The notes under the pieces are model-generated. The model worked only from the letters and a program-made list of their open reading frames with translations. It did not search any database and was not told the origin of the DNA. The position numbers and the translations under genes are program-made. A stretch of DNA of 64,000 nt from Janthinobacterium rivuli (GTDB lineage: Bacteria > Pseudomonadota > Gammaproteobacteria > Burkholderiales > Burkholderiaceae_D), in NCBI RefSeq assembly GCF_009208735.1, contig NZ_WFLJ01000004.1:1-64000 (forward strand), given 5' to 3'. Position 1 is the first letter of the stretch; every line of letters starts with the position of its first letter. This document shows, in pieces, positions 16,316 to 25,828 of this stretch.

Positions 16316-18115
16316 TTATGCCACCTTCACGATGACACGGGCGCGTCCATCGTCTTCGATGGCGATGACCTTGCCGATGGCACGCATATATTGCTGGAGC
16401 GTCATGTCTTCCTCACTGATGGCAATGCCCGCAATGCCCTCGCCTTGCTGCACCGGCAAGATGAACTGTCCGGAAGTGGCTCCCAGGACGTTGCATGGCA
16501 CCTGACCGGCGAAAGCGATGCGGTCGACCGTCTGGCGCAGCGCTTCGAGTGCCGCATCGAAGGCACGCCCGGGAGCCTGCCGAACAGCCCACTCTTCATC
16601 CGTATCGCCTGCCAGCGGCACCTCGCGGTATACGGCAGCCTTGGCGGGAATCGCCGGCGAGAGCAGGGTCAGGCCATCGTAGACGGCTTCGACTGCAGGT
16701 TGCGCTTCGCTGACCAGTTGCGATTCAACGCGATCAACAGTACGCGTCACGGATGCCGGACGCTGGCCAAGTTGTTGCGACCATTTGTCGCCACCCACCA
16801 TGCAGGGATCGGTGGATTTCACGGCAAACGAGATGGCGTCGCCCCAGCGATCGGTCAGCTTGCCATCCGCGCCGATGCCGATCAACTGACCTGCCGCGAC
16901 GATGCCGCATGCAGGAGACTTCAACATGTATTCGGCATAGTCGGCGCCACTGGCATTGATTGTGCCGGCGGCATTGATGCTGCGGCCGGTGGCCTGGACG
17001 CCCACATACAGCACGGCGGTGCTCCCTGCCCACGATGCGGTACCGGCGCCAGCCAAAACCGCCAGGGTCGCCGTCGCCGGTTCGCCAGTACGGCCCACGT
17101 ACAGTATCTCTCCCGCCGGTGTCGTGTCCTTGTAAATAGTATGGAGATCGCGCGCGCCCGCACTTGTGGAGGCCGGACCGCAGCGCATATTGCCCGGCCA
17201 CGCCACCTGGCCCGTGCCGGTAACGCCCAGCAAAGGTGCGGAGAAAGTCCCGGTGCTTTCATCATAGGCCCGCAGATTCATCTTGTAGCCTTGATAGTAA
17301 AGGCTCCCGGCTCCTGCCGAGGTGGACCAGAGGAAGCGGCCGGGAAACGCAGCGCCAGGTATGCCACCGACACCAAGCGCACCCACTTCGTAATATGTGT
17401 TTGCCAACAATGGATTGCCGCCATTCGGTATCGTCAAGCTGCTTTGCTGTGCGCCGCGCGTACCTGCATGAATGGTTTTAGGACCATTTAACGTTGAGTT
17501 GGTCTGCAACTCGACGGCTCCCGGTCGCACCGTCATGGCCGGTGCGCCGCCAACACTCAGCGCATACACAGCGATGGCATCCCACGAATCCTTGGGCGGC
17601 TCGGTCCCCAGGAACTCCAGCTTTTGCTGAAACCACATGTTTGAATCGATGTAGCAGGACAGCGTGGAAAACTGCACCGCGCCCACATAGATGACGCCAT
17701 CGCTGCCTATCTTTACTCCCTGGATATCGGCATGCTTGCCATCGCCGGTGCTGTACCAGGAGCCGCGAATCTTGCCGTCGTTATCACAACGCAACAAAAT
17801 GACCGTTTCGATGCCATTGGAGAAACCTTCGTAGGATGAATACGAGGTCGCACCGGAAATCCGGATAGTGGCTTCGCCGCCCAAGGCGGCCACATTGAAT
17901 TTGGCAATACGCCACCAGCCATTGCTTAGACCAACATTCTGCTGCTGGCCAGGGCCACGCACCGCCATGGTAATGAAGCTCGGCGTCGTGATCGGTCCTG
18001 ACATGGTGCCGCCAGTTAAAGGCAGCGCATTGTACGGTCCCGCCGCAAACGCCCGATCCATTTCATTCAATTTCTCGTTGACGTTGGGCATACCGTCATA
18101 AAATTTATCCGCCAT
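16316..18115 (-). CDS. Tail fibre protein, cassette 2
   Basis: A 599-residue fibre-type protein. N-terminal ~50 residues: FYDGMPNVNEKLNEMDRAF, then LPLTGGTMSGPITTPSF, the phrase common where tail fibres begin their shaft. The middle is beta-rich and glycine-rich. The C-terminal ~220 residues start at SGADYAEYMLKSPACG and resemble the peptidase-G2-like intramolecular chaperone domains of phage appendages (DYAE motif). The same C-terminal domain occurs in the fibre at 19154-20965, so the two are paralogues. It starts right after the stop of the upstream 284-residue gene (TAAATG). The likely role is binding a receptor on target cells. Confidence 0.8.
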   Translation of the reverse strand: MADKFYDGMPNVNEKLNEMDRAFAAGPYNALPLTGGTMSGPITTPSFITMAVRGPGQQQNVGLSNGWWRIAKFNVAALGGEATIRISGATSYSSYEGFSNGIETVILLRCDNDGKIRGSWYSTGDGKHADIQGVKIGSDGVIYVGAVQFSTLSCYIDSNMWFQQKLEFLGTEPPKDSWDAIAVYALSVGGAPAMTVRPGAVELQTNSTLNGPKTIHAGTRGAQQSSLTIPNGGNPLLANTYYEVGALGVGGIPGAAFPGRFLWSTSAGAGSLYYQGYKMNLRAYDESTGTFSAPLLGVTGTGQVAWPGNMRCGPASTSAGARDLHTIYKDTTPAGEILYVGRTGEPATATLAVLAGAGTASWAGSTAVLYVGVQATGRSINAAGTINASGADYAEYMLKSPACGIVAAGQLIGIGADGKLTDRWGDAISFAVKSTDPCMVGGDKWSQQLGQRPASVTRTVDRVESQLVSEAQPAVEAVYDGLTLLSPAIPAKAAVYREVPLAGDTDEEWAVRQAPGRAFDAALEALRQTVDRIAFAGQVPCNVLGATSGQFILPVQQGEGIAGIAISEEDMTLQQYMRAIGKVIAIEDDGRARVIVKVA

Positions 18116-18970
18116 TTAGATTCCTTCAATTTGTAGTGGTGCTGAATAAGTGTCAAAGTACGGCGTAGTTACCGCATCGCTATTGCTGGCTTTGCCATAC
18201 AACATGTAGTCCTGCTCCAGCAGCGGATCCGGGTTTTCCGGGAACAAACTGAACAGCATCGCCTTGCCCTTGCCGTTCTCGCGCAGGATGCGCATGAAGC
18301 GCGCCCGGTCCATCGATGTCAGGTGCGTCAGATTGATGCTCAGCTTGTCGCTGCTCGTACCCAGCGCAGTTTTCAGGTTGCCTGCACCCGTGCGGTAATT
18401 TTCACTGCTATCCTGCGTCTGCAACTGGGCGCCATACTCGGCGTTGTATTGCGGTGAACAGTAATTGCCCACCACCAGCCGCGAGATTTCCAGGTAGCCT
18501 TCCGGGCTTTGTGGCGCAGACACGTCGATCACTACCTGGCGCACGCGCACAGGAGCGAACCATGTCACGCCGTCCGCGCCGCCGCCGCACGGCCAGGTGT
18601 TTGCACCGCCCCACTGATAGGCGTTCCAGCCGAGCGGCAGAACGCCCCAGGGATAGGAGCCATGCACGGCAGCCGGGCACGGGAAGATGCTGCCTGTGTC
18701 GAATACCGGCACGGCGTCGCCCGGCTGGGCATAGCCGCGCACGCGCATGCGCGCGCTGCTGGTCATGTTGGTGGAGATCAGCGCCACGCAGGCGATGGAC
18801 TCCTGCGTCGGCCAGGTGGCGGTGATGGTCTGTGCAGTGCCGCTGGCGCGCAGCACGGCGTTCTTGCTGTCGCGCTGCAGGTTGGCCGGGCCCAGTTCGC
18901 CGGTTTGGCTCGAGGCAGTCAGCACCGCGCGGTCAGCGGCGTTGTCGTGGATGATGCGAAGATTGCTCAT
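18116..18970 (-). CDS. Conserved tail protein paired with fibre, cassette 2
   Basis: A 284-residue protein, paralogous along its length to the product of 20965-21795: both open with a variant of IHDNAADRAVLTASSQTGEL, share ATWP and RVRGY/RARGY segments, a PLGWNAY/PLGLNAY segment, YLEISRLVVG/YIEAARLVAG and a late FSLFPENPDPLLEQ. The function is not recognised; the pairing with a fibre gene suggests a fibre-attachment or carbohydrate-binding tail component. It starts at ATG 18970, overlapping the stop of a 36-residue ORF (ATGA). Confidence 0.7.
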   Translation of the reverse strand: MSNLRIIHDNAADRAVLTASSQTGELGPANLQRDSKNAVLRASGTAQTITATWPTQESIACVALISTNMTSSARMRVRGYAQPGDAVPVFDTGSIFPCPAAVHGSYPWGVLPLGWNAYQWGGANTWPCGGGADGVTWFAPVRVRQVVIDVSAPQSPEGYLEISRLVVGNYCSPQYNAEYGAQLQTQDSSENYRTGAGNLKTALGTSSDKLSINLTHLTSMDRARFMRILRENGKGKAMLFSLFPENPDPLLEQDYMLYGKASNSDAVTTPYFDTYSAPLQIEGI

Positions 18971-19077
18971 GGCGGCAATGCCCTTTCCAGAATGAGGTAA
19001 GTGATTGGTGAAATAAACCCAGTGGCAACGCCGATAGGCTCGGTGGCGGCAATTTCCCAGCGCCGCTTCGACAGCAT
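18967..19077 (-). CDS. 36-residue ORF between fibre cassettes
   Basis: A short frame, MLSKRRWEIAATEPIGVATG and on to ITYLILERALPP, whose stop overlaps the next ATG (ATGA), as do most genes in this operon. A GAGG precedes the start very closely. It might be a coupled leader or the remnant of a tail protein end left by the duplication of the fibre cassette. No counterpart stands in front of the first cassette, where the 855-residue gene ends. Confidence 0.35.
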   Translation of the reverse strand: MLSKRRWEIAATEPIGVATGFISPITYLILERALPP

Positions 19078-19110
19078 CACCTCGACTATCCCGGTACTGG
19101 TGGACGAAAT

Positions 19111-19133
19111 GAAAAAACCCGCCGAAGCGGGTT
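19111..19133 (-). terminator. Intrinsic terminator after fibre cassette 1
   Basis: Minus strand AACCCGC - TTCG - GCGGGTT with a following T run, between the first fibre stop (19154) and the second cassette. Same stem and loop as at 16266-16288. Confidence 0.9.
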
Positions 19134-19153
19134 TGAGAGGGATGACTGCCTGG

Positions 19154-20965
19154 TCACACGGCCTTGACCATCACATAAGCCCGGCCATCTGGCTCGATCG
19201 AGATCACGCGGCCGACTGCCTGCAGGTACTGCTTCATGCTGAGATCGTCCTCGTGCACGGCGATGCCCTTGATGCCGGCGCCGTCCTGCACCGGCACGAT
19301 GTAATCACCAGGCTGGGTACCCAGCACGTTGACCGGCACGCGGCCGGCGATGGCGATGCGGTCGACTGTCTGGCGCGCGGCTTCCAGCGCCGCGTCGAAG
19401 GCGGCCATGGCTTCGGCGTCCTGCAGCACGGCGGCGTTGTGGGCGGCCAGTGCGGCAGCGAAGGCTTCCTGCTTCTCAGCCCATTCGTCGTCGCTGTCGC
19501 CGGTTTCGGTCACCACGTCCTCGTATTCGGGTGGGTTGGTGCCAGGTACTGCCTGCTTCGCGACCACATCTTTACTGCGGAGGGGGTGAGTCGGGGCGGG
19601 CCCAGCCTGGGGAGATGGTCGCTGCCCGACCTCATTCGCCCAGGAGTCGCCACCGACGAACGAGGGCGCTGTCGATTTGATCGAGAACATGATGGCATCG
19701 GCCCACTTGTCAGTGACCGTGTTGTCGGCTGTGATACCGACTATTTGGCCGGGGGAGACGACACCGCAGATTGGACTTTTGAAAATGTACTCGGCATAGT
19801 CGTTGCCGCTAGTATTTACTGTTCCACCGGTTCTAATACTGCTGCCTGTTACAGTATGCGTCGCCACATTCAAGGCGGCCCCTGCACTGTTTCCATAGTT
19901 GCCACTAACTACATACGCATTAACGCAGTTGCCAATACGAAGTTTCGGGGAACCTTGCGGCTGTGTATTGGGTTCCCCAATATCAAGAATACCGGGTATG
20001 GTTACTAAGCCGTCTCCTTTAATGTCAAGTAATGCACTGGTCCAATTACTGCTGCCAGTGTCATAAGCCCGCAGAGTAAGATGATACCCCGGGGTATAGA
20101 GCACACTCCCGGGGGCTGTCAGAAAACCAAAATGCCCGGGATAAGCAAGGCCAGCTACACCAGATACCCCGAGTCTTAAAGTTTCAAGGGGAGCGGCAGT
20201 GCCTCCAGCAATGCCACCCGCAAGGAACGAATTGCATCCTGATGCCACGTCGCCATTCTGCCCGGTATAAATAGCGTCTGAAAACATGGTTGACCGTGCT
20301 CCTCCCAATCTCCCAGTAACACCTTTCCAACGCGGGGCAATGTGGATGGGGTTGGCCGGGGAAGTAGCCGAGTCAAAAACTATTGTTCCAACTGGCGTTG
20401 AGTTAGTCTCAACCGGCAATGCATACGTTGTTGTGCCAATTCCCGTTAAATCGAATGAAATGGTTGAAAAAACCCCGGCATCAAAAAAAGCATAGACGTC
20501 ATTCTTCCCGTCTGCACGTCGCACAACCATAATCCGAGATTGCCAAATTACCGGACCTTCAATATGCCAGTCCACGTAGAAACCGCCTCGCACGCCCATA
20601 AATATCGTGAAGGGAGATGAAGTAGACGCCGCCCAGCCATTATTGAATACGCCCCGAATAAGAAGATTTGAAAGTTCCCCTAAACTTTCTTCGTTCATTG
20701 TGGCGATAAGGAGCCAGCGAGTGGTTCCAGTTCCTTGCGATAAAAAGTTAAAGCCATACTTGGCAGTCGTTCCAGCACCGATAGGTGGGCCTGATCTGAC
20801 AGGAATTGCAGGATCAAGCCACTCCGGGGTCATGTATCCATTCGGTCCGCCAAGCGGCGACCGCCCCACAGCTGGCGCATACGATGCCACTACGGCACCG
20901 CGCCCCGCCAGCTCATTCAAGCGCTGGATCGTATCCTTCTGACCATAGTAAAAAAAATCACCCAT
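19154..20965 (-). CDS. Tail fibre protein, cassette 1
   Basis: A 603-residue fibre protein. It opens FFYYGQKDTIQRLNELAGRG and has a SPLGGPNGYMTPEWLD shaft start, a long beta-rich middle unlike that of the cassette 2 fibre, and then the shared C-terminal domain from SGNDYAEYIFKSPICG to the end (IEPDGRAYVMVKAV against IEDDGRARVIVKVA). The C-terminal chaperone-like domain is conserved while the middle diverges, as expected for receptor-binding proteins with swapped specificities. The start overlaps the stop of the upstream 276-residue gene (TAATG at 20963-20967). Confidence 0.8.
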   Translation of the reverse strand: MGDFFYYGQKDTIQRLNELAGRGAVVASYAPAVGRSPLGGPNGYMTPEWLDPAIPVRSGPPIGAGTTAKYGFNFLSQGTGTTRWLLIATMNEESLGELSNLLIRGVFNNGWAASTSSPFTIFMGVRGGFYVDWHIEGPVIWQSRIMVVRRADGKNDVYAFFDAGVFSTISFDLTGIGTTTYALPVETNSTPVGTIVFDSATSPANPIHIAPRWKGVTGRLGGARSTMFSDAIYTGQNGDVASGCNSFLAGGIAGGTAAPLETLRLGVSGVAGLAYPGHFGFLTAPGSVLYTPGYHLTLRAYDTGSSNWTSALLDIKGDGLVTIPGILDIGEPNTQPQGSPKLRIGNCVNAYVVSGNYGNSAGAALNVATHTVTGSSIRTGGTVNTSGNDYAEYIFKSPICGVVSPGQIVGITADNTVTDKWADAIMFSIKSTAPSFVGGDSWANEVGQRPSPQAGPAPTHPLRSKDVVAKQAVPGTNPPEYEDVVTETGDSDDEWAEKQEAFAAALAAHNAAVLQDAEAMAAFDAALEAARQTVDRIAIAGRVPVNVLGTQPGDYIVPVQDGAGIKGIAVHEDDLSMKQYLQAVGRVISIEPDGRAYVMVKAV

Positions 20966-21795
20966 TACAGTTCCTCGATTTCGATGTTGGTGGCATATGC
21001 CTGGAAAGATGGCGTGGTGATGGCGGCCAGATTGGCCAAACGCCCATACACCTGGTGCGCCTGCTCCAGCTCGACGTCGTCGCTATCCGGATACAGGCTG
21101 ACAAAAAGTGGGCGTGACAGTCCGTTGCCGCGCACGATGCGCCACAGCTCGGCGCGGTCCAGCGGCGTCATGTGATCGAGCGCCAGCGACAGCTTGCGGT
21201 ACATCACGCCCCGCTCCACCTTCTGTTCGCCGGCGCCATTGCGGTACTGGCTGCTGGTATCGATTGGCGTGACACCGGCGCCATACGACGCGTTCTGCTC
21301 GGGACTCCAGTAAGGGCCAGCCACCAGGCGCGCGGCCTCGATGTAGCCGGCAGGATTGTCGGGGTCGGCCAGGTCGATCACCAGCTTCCTGATGCTGCGC
21401 ATCTGGAACCAGCAGCGGGCGTAGGTACCGCCGCCGTAACTGTAGGCATTCAAGCCCAATGGCAATGCGCCCCAGTCCCACATGCCCAGCCGCGCATACT
21501 CGCACGCTGGCATGACGCCCGTATCGAATGCAGGCGCAGTGTGGCCAGGCTCGATGTAGCCGCGTGCGCGGATGGTCGCCGCTGGAGTCAGGTTACAAAA
21601 CGGCAGCGCCACGCCGCCGATGATTTCCGGTGACGGCCATGTTGCCGTGATGCTCAGCGCAGCGCCGGTTGAGCGCAATACCAGAGACTTTCCCTCGCGC
21701 TGCAGGTTAGCCGGCCCCAAGGTGCCGGCCTGGCTCGATGCGGTCAAGATCGCTCGGTCAGCGGCGTTGTCATAGAGAATACGTAGAGTTTTCAT
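20965..21795 (-). CDS. Conserved tail protein paired with fibre, cassette 1
   Basis: A 276-residue paralogue of the product of 18116-18970 (shared ILYDNAADRAILTASSQAGT, GPANLQRE and ATWPSPEIIGG at the front and LFVSLYPDSDDVELEQ near the end). The start ATG (21795) shares its A with the stop codon of the upstream 855-residue gene. Not recognised as a named family; position between the tip protein and the fibre suggests a connector or accessory tail protein. Confidence 0.7.
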   Translation of the reverse strand: MKTLRILYDNAADRAILTASSQAGTLGPANLQREGKSLVLRSTGAALSITATWPSPEIIGGVALPFCNLTPAATIRARGYIEPGHTAPAFDTGVMPACEYARLGMWDWGALPLGLNAYSYGGGTYARCWFQMRSIRKLVIDLADPDNPAGYIEAARLVAGPYWSPEQNASYGAGVTPIDTSSQYRNGAGEQKVERGVMYRKLSLALDHMTPLDRAELWRIVRGNGLSRPLFVSLYPDSDDVELEQAHQVYGRLANLAAITTPSFQAYATNIEIEEL

Positions 21796-24362
21796 TAAAC
21801 TTTCACCAGTTTCCAGGTGATCTCAGTTGGGTTGATGTAGCCGTTCCCACTGACCGGGGTCCAAGTAAATCGAATGTATATCCGATTATCGAGAGGCAAG
21901 AGGGAGGCTCCATTGTTGAGGCCATCACCAACAACAATAGACGCTTCGCCATAACCATTGCAGCCACCGCGCCAGCTCTGACCACCTGAAATCGTGGCAT
22001 TGGCCAAAAAAGTGTCCGACGGTACGGCATGCCATGTAGACTCGAATGTATGCCCGGTATCGATATAAACAGTAAATGGACGATATTCGTTACCAGTCCA
22101 TCCCACTATTCCTGGCGAGATATACTCCACTCCATGCTTCACCAGATTCGGTGGCGACAAGATTCTGCGGGCAAAAGTACCTTCGCCATCGGCGGTGATA
22201 CGCACTGCTCCCGAGCCAGCATAGATAAACGGCATACTGCCGGTAGCGTTAAAATCGATAAACGTCGTATTATTTTCGTTCTGACCACGTCCGGCAATAA
22301 TGGTGGATGCCGTCAACGTCCCGGAAAAAGTTCCCTTTGCCCCTATCAGTTCACCACGAAAAGTTCCGCTATTCGCATAAAAATTCCCGTTCCGGTCCAA
22401 AAGCCACCCCGTATCCCAGCCATTCCAGTTGCTGCTGTAAATGTCGCCACCGATCTGGGCGTTTAAGATGGCGGCGTTGGCGATGTAAGTCGGCGAATTG
22501 GACGGCGTGATCTGGCCATAAAGATTGTCTCCAAACCTCGCTCCTGGGCCATCGGCCCAAGCCGATGGCACCGTCTGCGCGGCAAGCGCCACGCCGAAGT
22601 ACCACGACGAGGTAAAAAGGTAGGCGTCGACGGCACCTTTGCCAACAAGCACGCCGCGCACAGACGCGTAAGCGGCCCCTGCCGGCGCCACAGCAAATAC
22701 AACGGATCTTGGCCACACGCTCAGGGGGCCTGTAGTCGACACGTCGTCCACAGCGTTCCCACCCACCTCCGTTATATACTTGTCTGCGGCGTCGTAAAAG
22801 GCAACATTCGCCGCCCCCTTGCAGCGGTGAGTCGTCATGTAGATACTGAATTCATAGTGCACACCGGAAATCACCGGAAATTTTCGGAATGCGCCTGCCT
22901 GCCTCGGGGTCATGATAGCCACCGCATCTACTGGAACAGTCCCGGGGCACCGCATGTAGACGCCACCGGCGCCGGTCGGGCGGTAGAGCTCTGGACTCTC
23001 AACAACGGCGGTTAGCCCCGGGGCGAAGGAATATTCCACGCCGAAGCCCACCACGGTGCCAGGGTACGGACCGGAATTACTGATCAGATTGCCTGCGCCT
23101 ATCCCTGCATTCATAAAGTTCGACGTCAAGGGCGTGCCGGCGCTGAGGATAATGTTGCCAGCTGTATCCTTGATGCTCAGCCCTCGCGCATCAATCTTTT
23201 CGGCTGTAACTGAGTCTGCCGCCAGCGCCTTTGTTGCCACTGTTCCAGGCACAAGCAGGTTTCCATTTAATACGGTTCCCAGTTCCAGCCATCCACCATC
23301 GACAAAGAACTTCGTCACCGCATGCGTCGCGTCATACAAGGTCACCACGTCGCGGTTGAGCGGTGCGCCATATCCGGCGTGGCCCAGCTCATACACGGCC
23401 GACGCATCCGACCAGGCCGAGTAACCAGGCGCCGTCACCGTCACCGTGCCGCGCTGGCCAGTAGCACCGTCGGCGGCCAGGCGCGCAGCGGCGGCCCATT
23501 CGCCTGGCGCGATGTCGTCGGCCGCCGCACTTGAAACGGCCGTGGCGCCGGACATGAACAGATAGGCGCCGCCCGCCGACGGCACCTGGGTGGACCAGCC
23601 GTTGTTCAACCCGGCCAATTTGCCCGTGGCAAACGTAAACGTGCAGACAGCCGTGGGCAGCGGTGGCGCAATATTGGTCGCGCCACGCTGGTAGATGGGT
23701 ACGGAAATCACGTTCAAACCATCAGTGCCGTCCTTGGCCAGCTGCACCGCCCCCGCCCACTCATTGGCGGCGATATTGTCCGTGGCATTGCGCGAACTGG
23801 CGGCGGCCACACGCACGTACAGCGGCGCCGTGCCGGCCGGGATATTTTTCGACCAGCCATTGGCCAAATCATTGCCGACCGGCGTCGTGATGGCGGCGGT
23901 ACTAAAGGTAAAGATCACGTCGCCCGGTGAATCACCGGGCGCAGCGGCGGCACGCTTGTAGGCGAAGGCCTGGCCCGTGTTCAATCCCGCCAGGCCCGTC
24001 TCGCCGGCGGCGCCGTCGAAGACCTTGCTGACCATGTAATTGGCGAGGTAATCAACGCCAAACTCGCGGATACGTGCCTGCACCAGCGCCGTATCGGTAG
24101 TCATGCTGGCAAAATCGACCGTGGCCACGTTGCCGTTGACCCGCAACGCCGTGCCGGCGGATACGGAAAACACGATATCACCCACCACGTTCACGGGCTT
24201 GGCAGTGATGGGGATCGAGCCGGGCGCGCCCTCGCCGGCGCTATTGACGCGAAAGACGGGCGTGCTGGCGGACATCAGGATCGCCTTGCCATCGGCAACG
24301 GTACTGAAACGCTCCGCCGTTGCCTGCAGCAGCCTGTCGCGCTCCCCCACAATCGCGCTCAT
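21795..24362 (-). CDS. Tail tip / central fibre protein (lambda J C-terminal type)
   Basis: An 855-residue structural protein. The N-terminal ~380 residues are Ala/Gly-rich and repetitive, with recurring DGTDGLN/DGATGQR collagen-like or linker motifs and two similar modules carrying NNGWS...VPSAGG and NGWSKNIPAGTAP. A segment NGNLLVPGTVATKALAADSV followed by TAEKIDARGLSIKD matches the region that joins the hub to the fibre in lambda J-like proteins. The C-terminal ~300 residues are beta-rich. It lies straight after the hub gene with a 4-base overlap (ATGA at 24359-24362). Predicted central tail fibre, first contact with the target surface. Confidence 0.75.
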   Translation of the reverse strand: MSAIVGERDRLLQATAERFSTVADGKAILMSASTPVFRVNSAGEGAPGSIPITAKPVNVVGDIVFSVSAGTALRVNGNVATVDFASMTTDTALVQARIREFGVDYLANYMVSKVFDGAAGETGLAGLNTGQAFAYKRAAAAPGDSPGDVIFTFSTAAITTPVGNDLANGWSKNIPAGTAPLYVRVAAASSRNATDNIAANEWAGAVQLAKDGTDGLNVISVPIYQRGATNIAPPLPTAVCTFTFATGKLAGLNNGWSTQVPSAGGAYLFMSGATAVSSAAADDIAPGEWAAAARLAADGATGQRGTVTVTAPGYSAWSDASAVYELGHAGYGAPLNRDVVTLYDATHAVTKFFVDGGWLELGTVLNGNLLVPGTVATKALAADSVTAEKIDARGLSIKDTAGNIILSAGTPLTSNFMNAGIGAGNLISNSGPYPGTVVGFGVEYSFAPGLTAVVESPELYRPTGAGGVYMRCPGTVPVDAVAIMTPRQAGAFRKFPVISGVHYEFSIYMTTHRCKGAANVAFYDAADKYITEVGGNAVDDVSTTGPLSVWPRSVVFAVAPAGAAYASVRGVLVGKGAVDAYLFTSSWYFGVALAAQTVPSAWADGPGARFGDNLYGQITPSNSPTYIANAAILNAQIGGDIYSSNWNGWDTGWLLDRNGNFYANSGTFRGELIGAKGTFSGTLTASTIIAGRGQNENNTTFIDFNATGSMPFIYAGSGAVRITADGEGTFARRILSPPNLVKHGVEYISPGIVGWTGNEYRPFTVYIDTGHTFESTWHAVPSDTFLANATISGGQSWRGGCNGYGEASIVVGDGLNNGASLLPLDNRIYIRFTWTPVSGNGYINPTEITWKLVKV

Positions 24363-25828
24363 ACGAGCACCCCCACCGTCACCCGGCCCGTCAGCCAGAA
24401 GCGCGACAGCAGCACCACCACGCCCGGTACGCCATCCTGCAAGCCGAAGCGCTCAACGCGCAAAGTTACGGGCTGTCCCAATTCGAGCATCATCATCTCG
24501 GGTTCTCCATCGAATTCATAAATGGTGCGCGGCACCTTGTTCAAGGCCAGGCGCCGCTGCGCTTCCGCGCGGGCGTCGGCCCGCGTCTTCAGGCATGTAT
24601 CGATCTGCACCGGGTCGTCGCTCAGGCGATAGCGCGCACGCACCGCCTCATCGACCACCGTCTCCGTCAGCCATTCCGTGGCGTACAAATCCGCATGCGC
24701 GGGCGGAATGCTGGTCGTCAGGGCGGCTTGCAGCGTGTAGTTGCGGTCGAAGCCGATCTTCACGGCCGCCGTCACCGGCACGCGCTGCGCGGGACGCAAG
24801 GAGCGCTCGCGCATCTGCTCCGGACCGATCTCCACCGGCACGCCGGCGGCCGGCAACGCGATCTGCACCAGGCGCAGCTGGCCGGTGCGCGACATGATCG
24901 CCTGGGCCCCCACGCTGGCCGCCAGCTGCTGGATGGCTTGCGCCTGGTTCGCGCGGTCCGCTACATACAGGCCCACCGGCTGCGGGTGTGCCGCATCGAA
25001 GGCGGCCAGGTTGACCAGGTCCAGGTCGTCCGGGGTAAAACGGTCGGCCGCCTTGCCGTAGGCGGTGGCGATGCGCTGCACCAGCGGGGCGATGCGCGGT
25101 GCATAGCCGCCGCCCTTGTCGCCCTGCACGCTGGCCGTGATCGTGGTGGAAAACGGATCGGTCGTCAGGTTGAAGCGCCCCGCCTGGTCATTGAGCGCCA
25201 CGGCGATCGGCTTGCCGTTGGTGCGCACCTCGAACGTCGATTCGACCGCGCCGAGAAAACCGTACTCCAGGGTGGCTGGATTGGTCAGCAAGGGCGCCAC
25301 GTTGTGGCATTCGCCAAACGGAATTGGCAGGATGGCGTCCTTGTTCGGCGTCGTGCCCCCCAGCTTGGCTTCGGAAATCGGCGTATTCAGGCGCTGCAGC
25401 TTGTCGCGCAGTACCAGGTTGACCGACTCGCGTCCCGCACTGGCCACGTCGGCGATGATGCCGTCGAAGACCAGCCGGAAGTCGGCGCGCGGCCACGATG
25501 CATCGCCGGCCCAGGCCTTGATCGGCCGGTTCATCCAGACGTCATCCAGCCAGCCATCGAGAGCCCCGTCGGCGTTATCGAGTTCGATATCGCCGCCCGA
25601 CAGCCCCGCCTCGCCGGACAGGCTGACCTGTTCCGTGAAGGCCAGGCCGCCCTTGGCCAGCGGCTGGTACGCGGTATTCGCCGGCACCTCAACCGGCCCG
25701 GTGACGTAGGGCCGCGAGGCGATATACCGCGTCACCTCACTGCCGGCCACGTTCACCTGCGCCTCGATCAGCACCATGCGGATGGCCGACGGGCTTTGCA
25801 GCCAATCCTGAAATTGCGCATCGGTCAT
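24359..25828 (-). CDS. Tail hub/baseplate protein of siphophage type
   Basis: A 489-residue protein directly downstream of the tape measure (4-base overlap), the position where siphophage tails encode the distal tail/hub proteins. Recognisable stretches are SGGDIELDNADGALDGWLDD, the 'FDGIIAD' turn and a C-terminal barrel with EMMMLELGQPVTLRVERFG. The N-terminal half resembles the DUF2163/tail-tip hub style seen in compact baseplates, replacing the several small M, L, K and I proteins of lambda. No enzymatic motif was noticed. The exact family is inferred from position more than motif. Confidence 0.65.
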   Translation of the reverse strand: MTDAQFQDWLQSPSAIRMVLIEAQVNVAGSEVTRYIASRPYVTGPVEVPANTAYQPLAKGGLAFTEQVSLSGEAGLSGGDIELDNADGALDGWLDDVWMNRPIKAWAGDASWPRADFRLVFDGIIADVASAGRESVNLVLRDKLQRLNTPISEAKLGGTTPNKDAILPIPFGECHNVAPLLTNPATLEYGFLGAVESTFEVRTNGKPIAVALNDQAGRFNLTTDPFSTTITASVQGDKGGGYAPRIAPLVQRIATAYGKAADRFTPDDLDLVNLAAFDAAHPQPVGLYVADRANQAQAIQQLAASVGAQAIMSRTGQLRLVQIALPAAGVPVEIGPEQMRERSLRPAQRVPVTAAVKIGFDRNYTLQAALTTSIPPAHADLYATEWLTETVVDEAVRARYRLSDDPVQIDTCLKTRADARAEAQRRLALNKVPRTIYEFDGEPEMMMLELGQPVTLRVERFGLQDGVPGVVVLLSRFWLTGRVTVGVLV

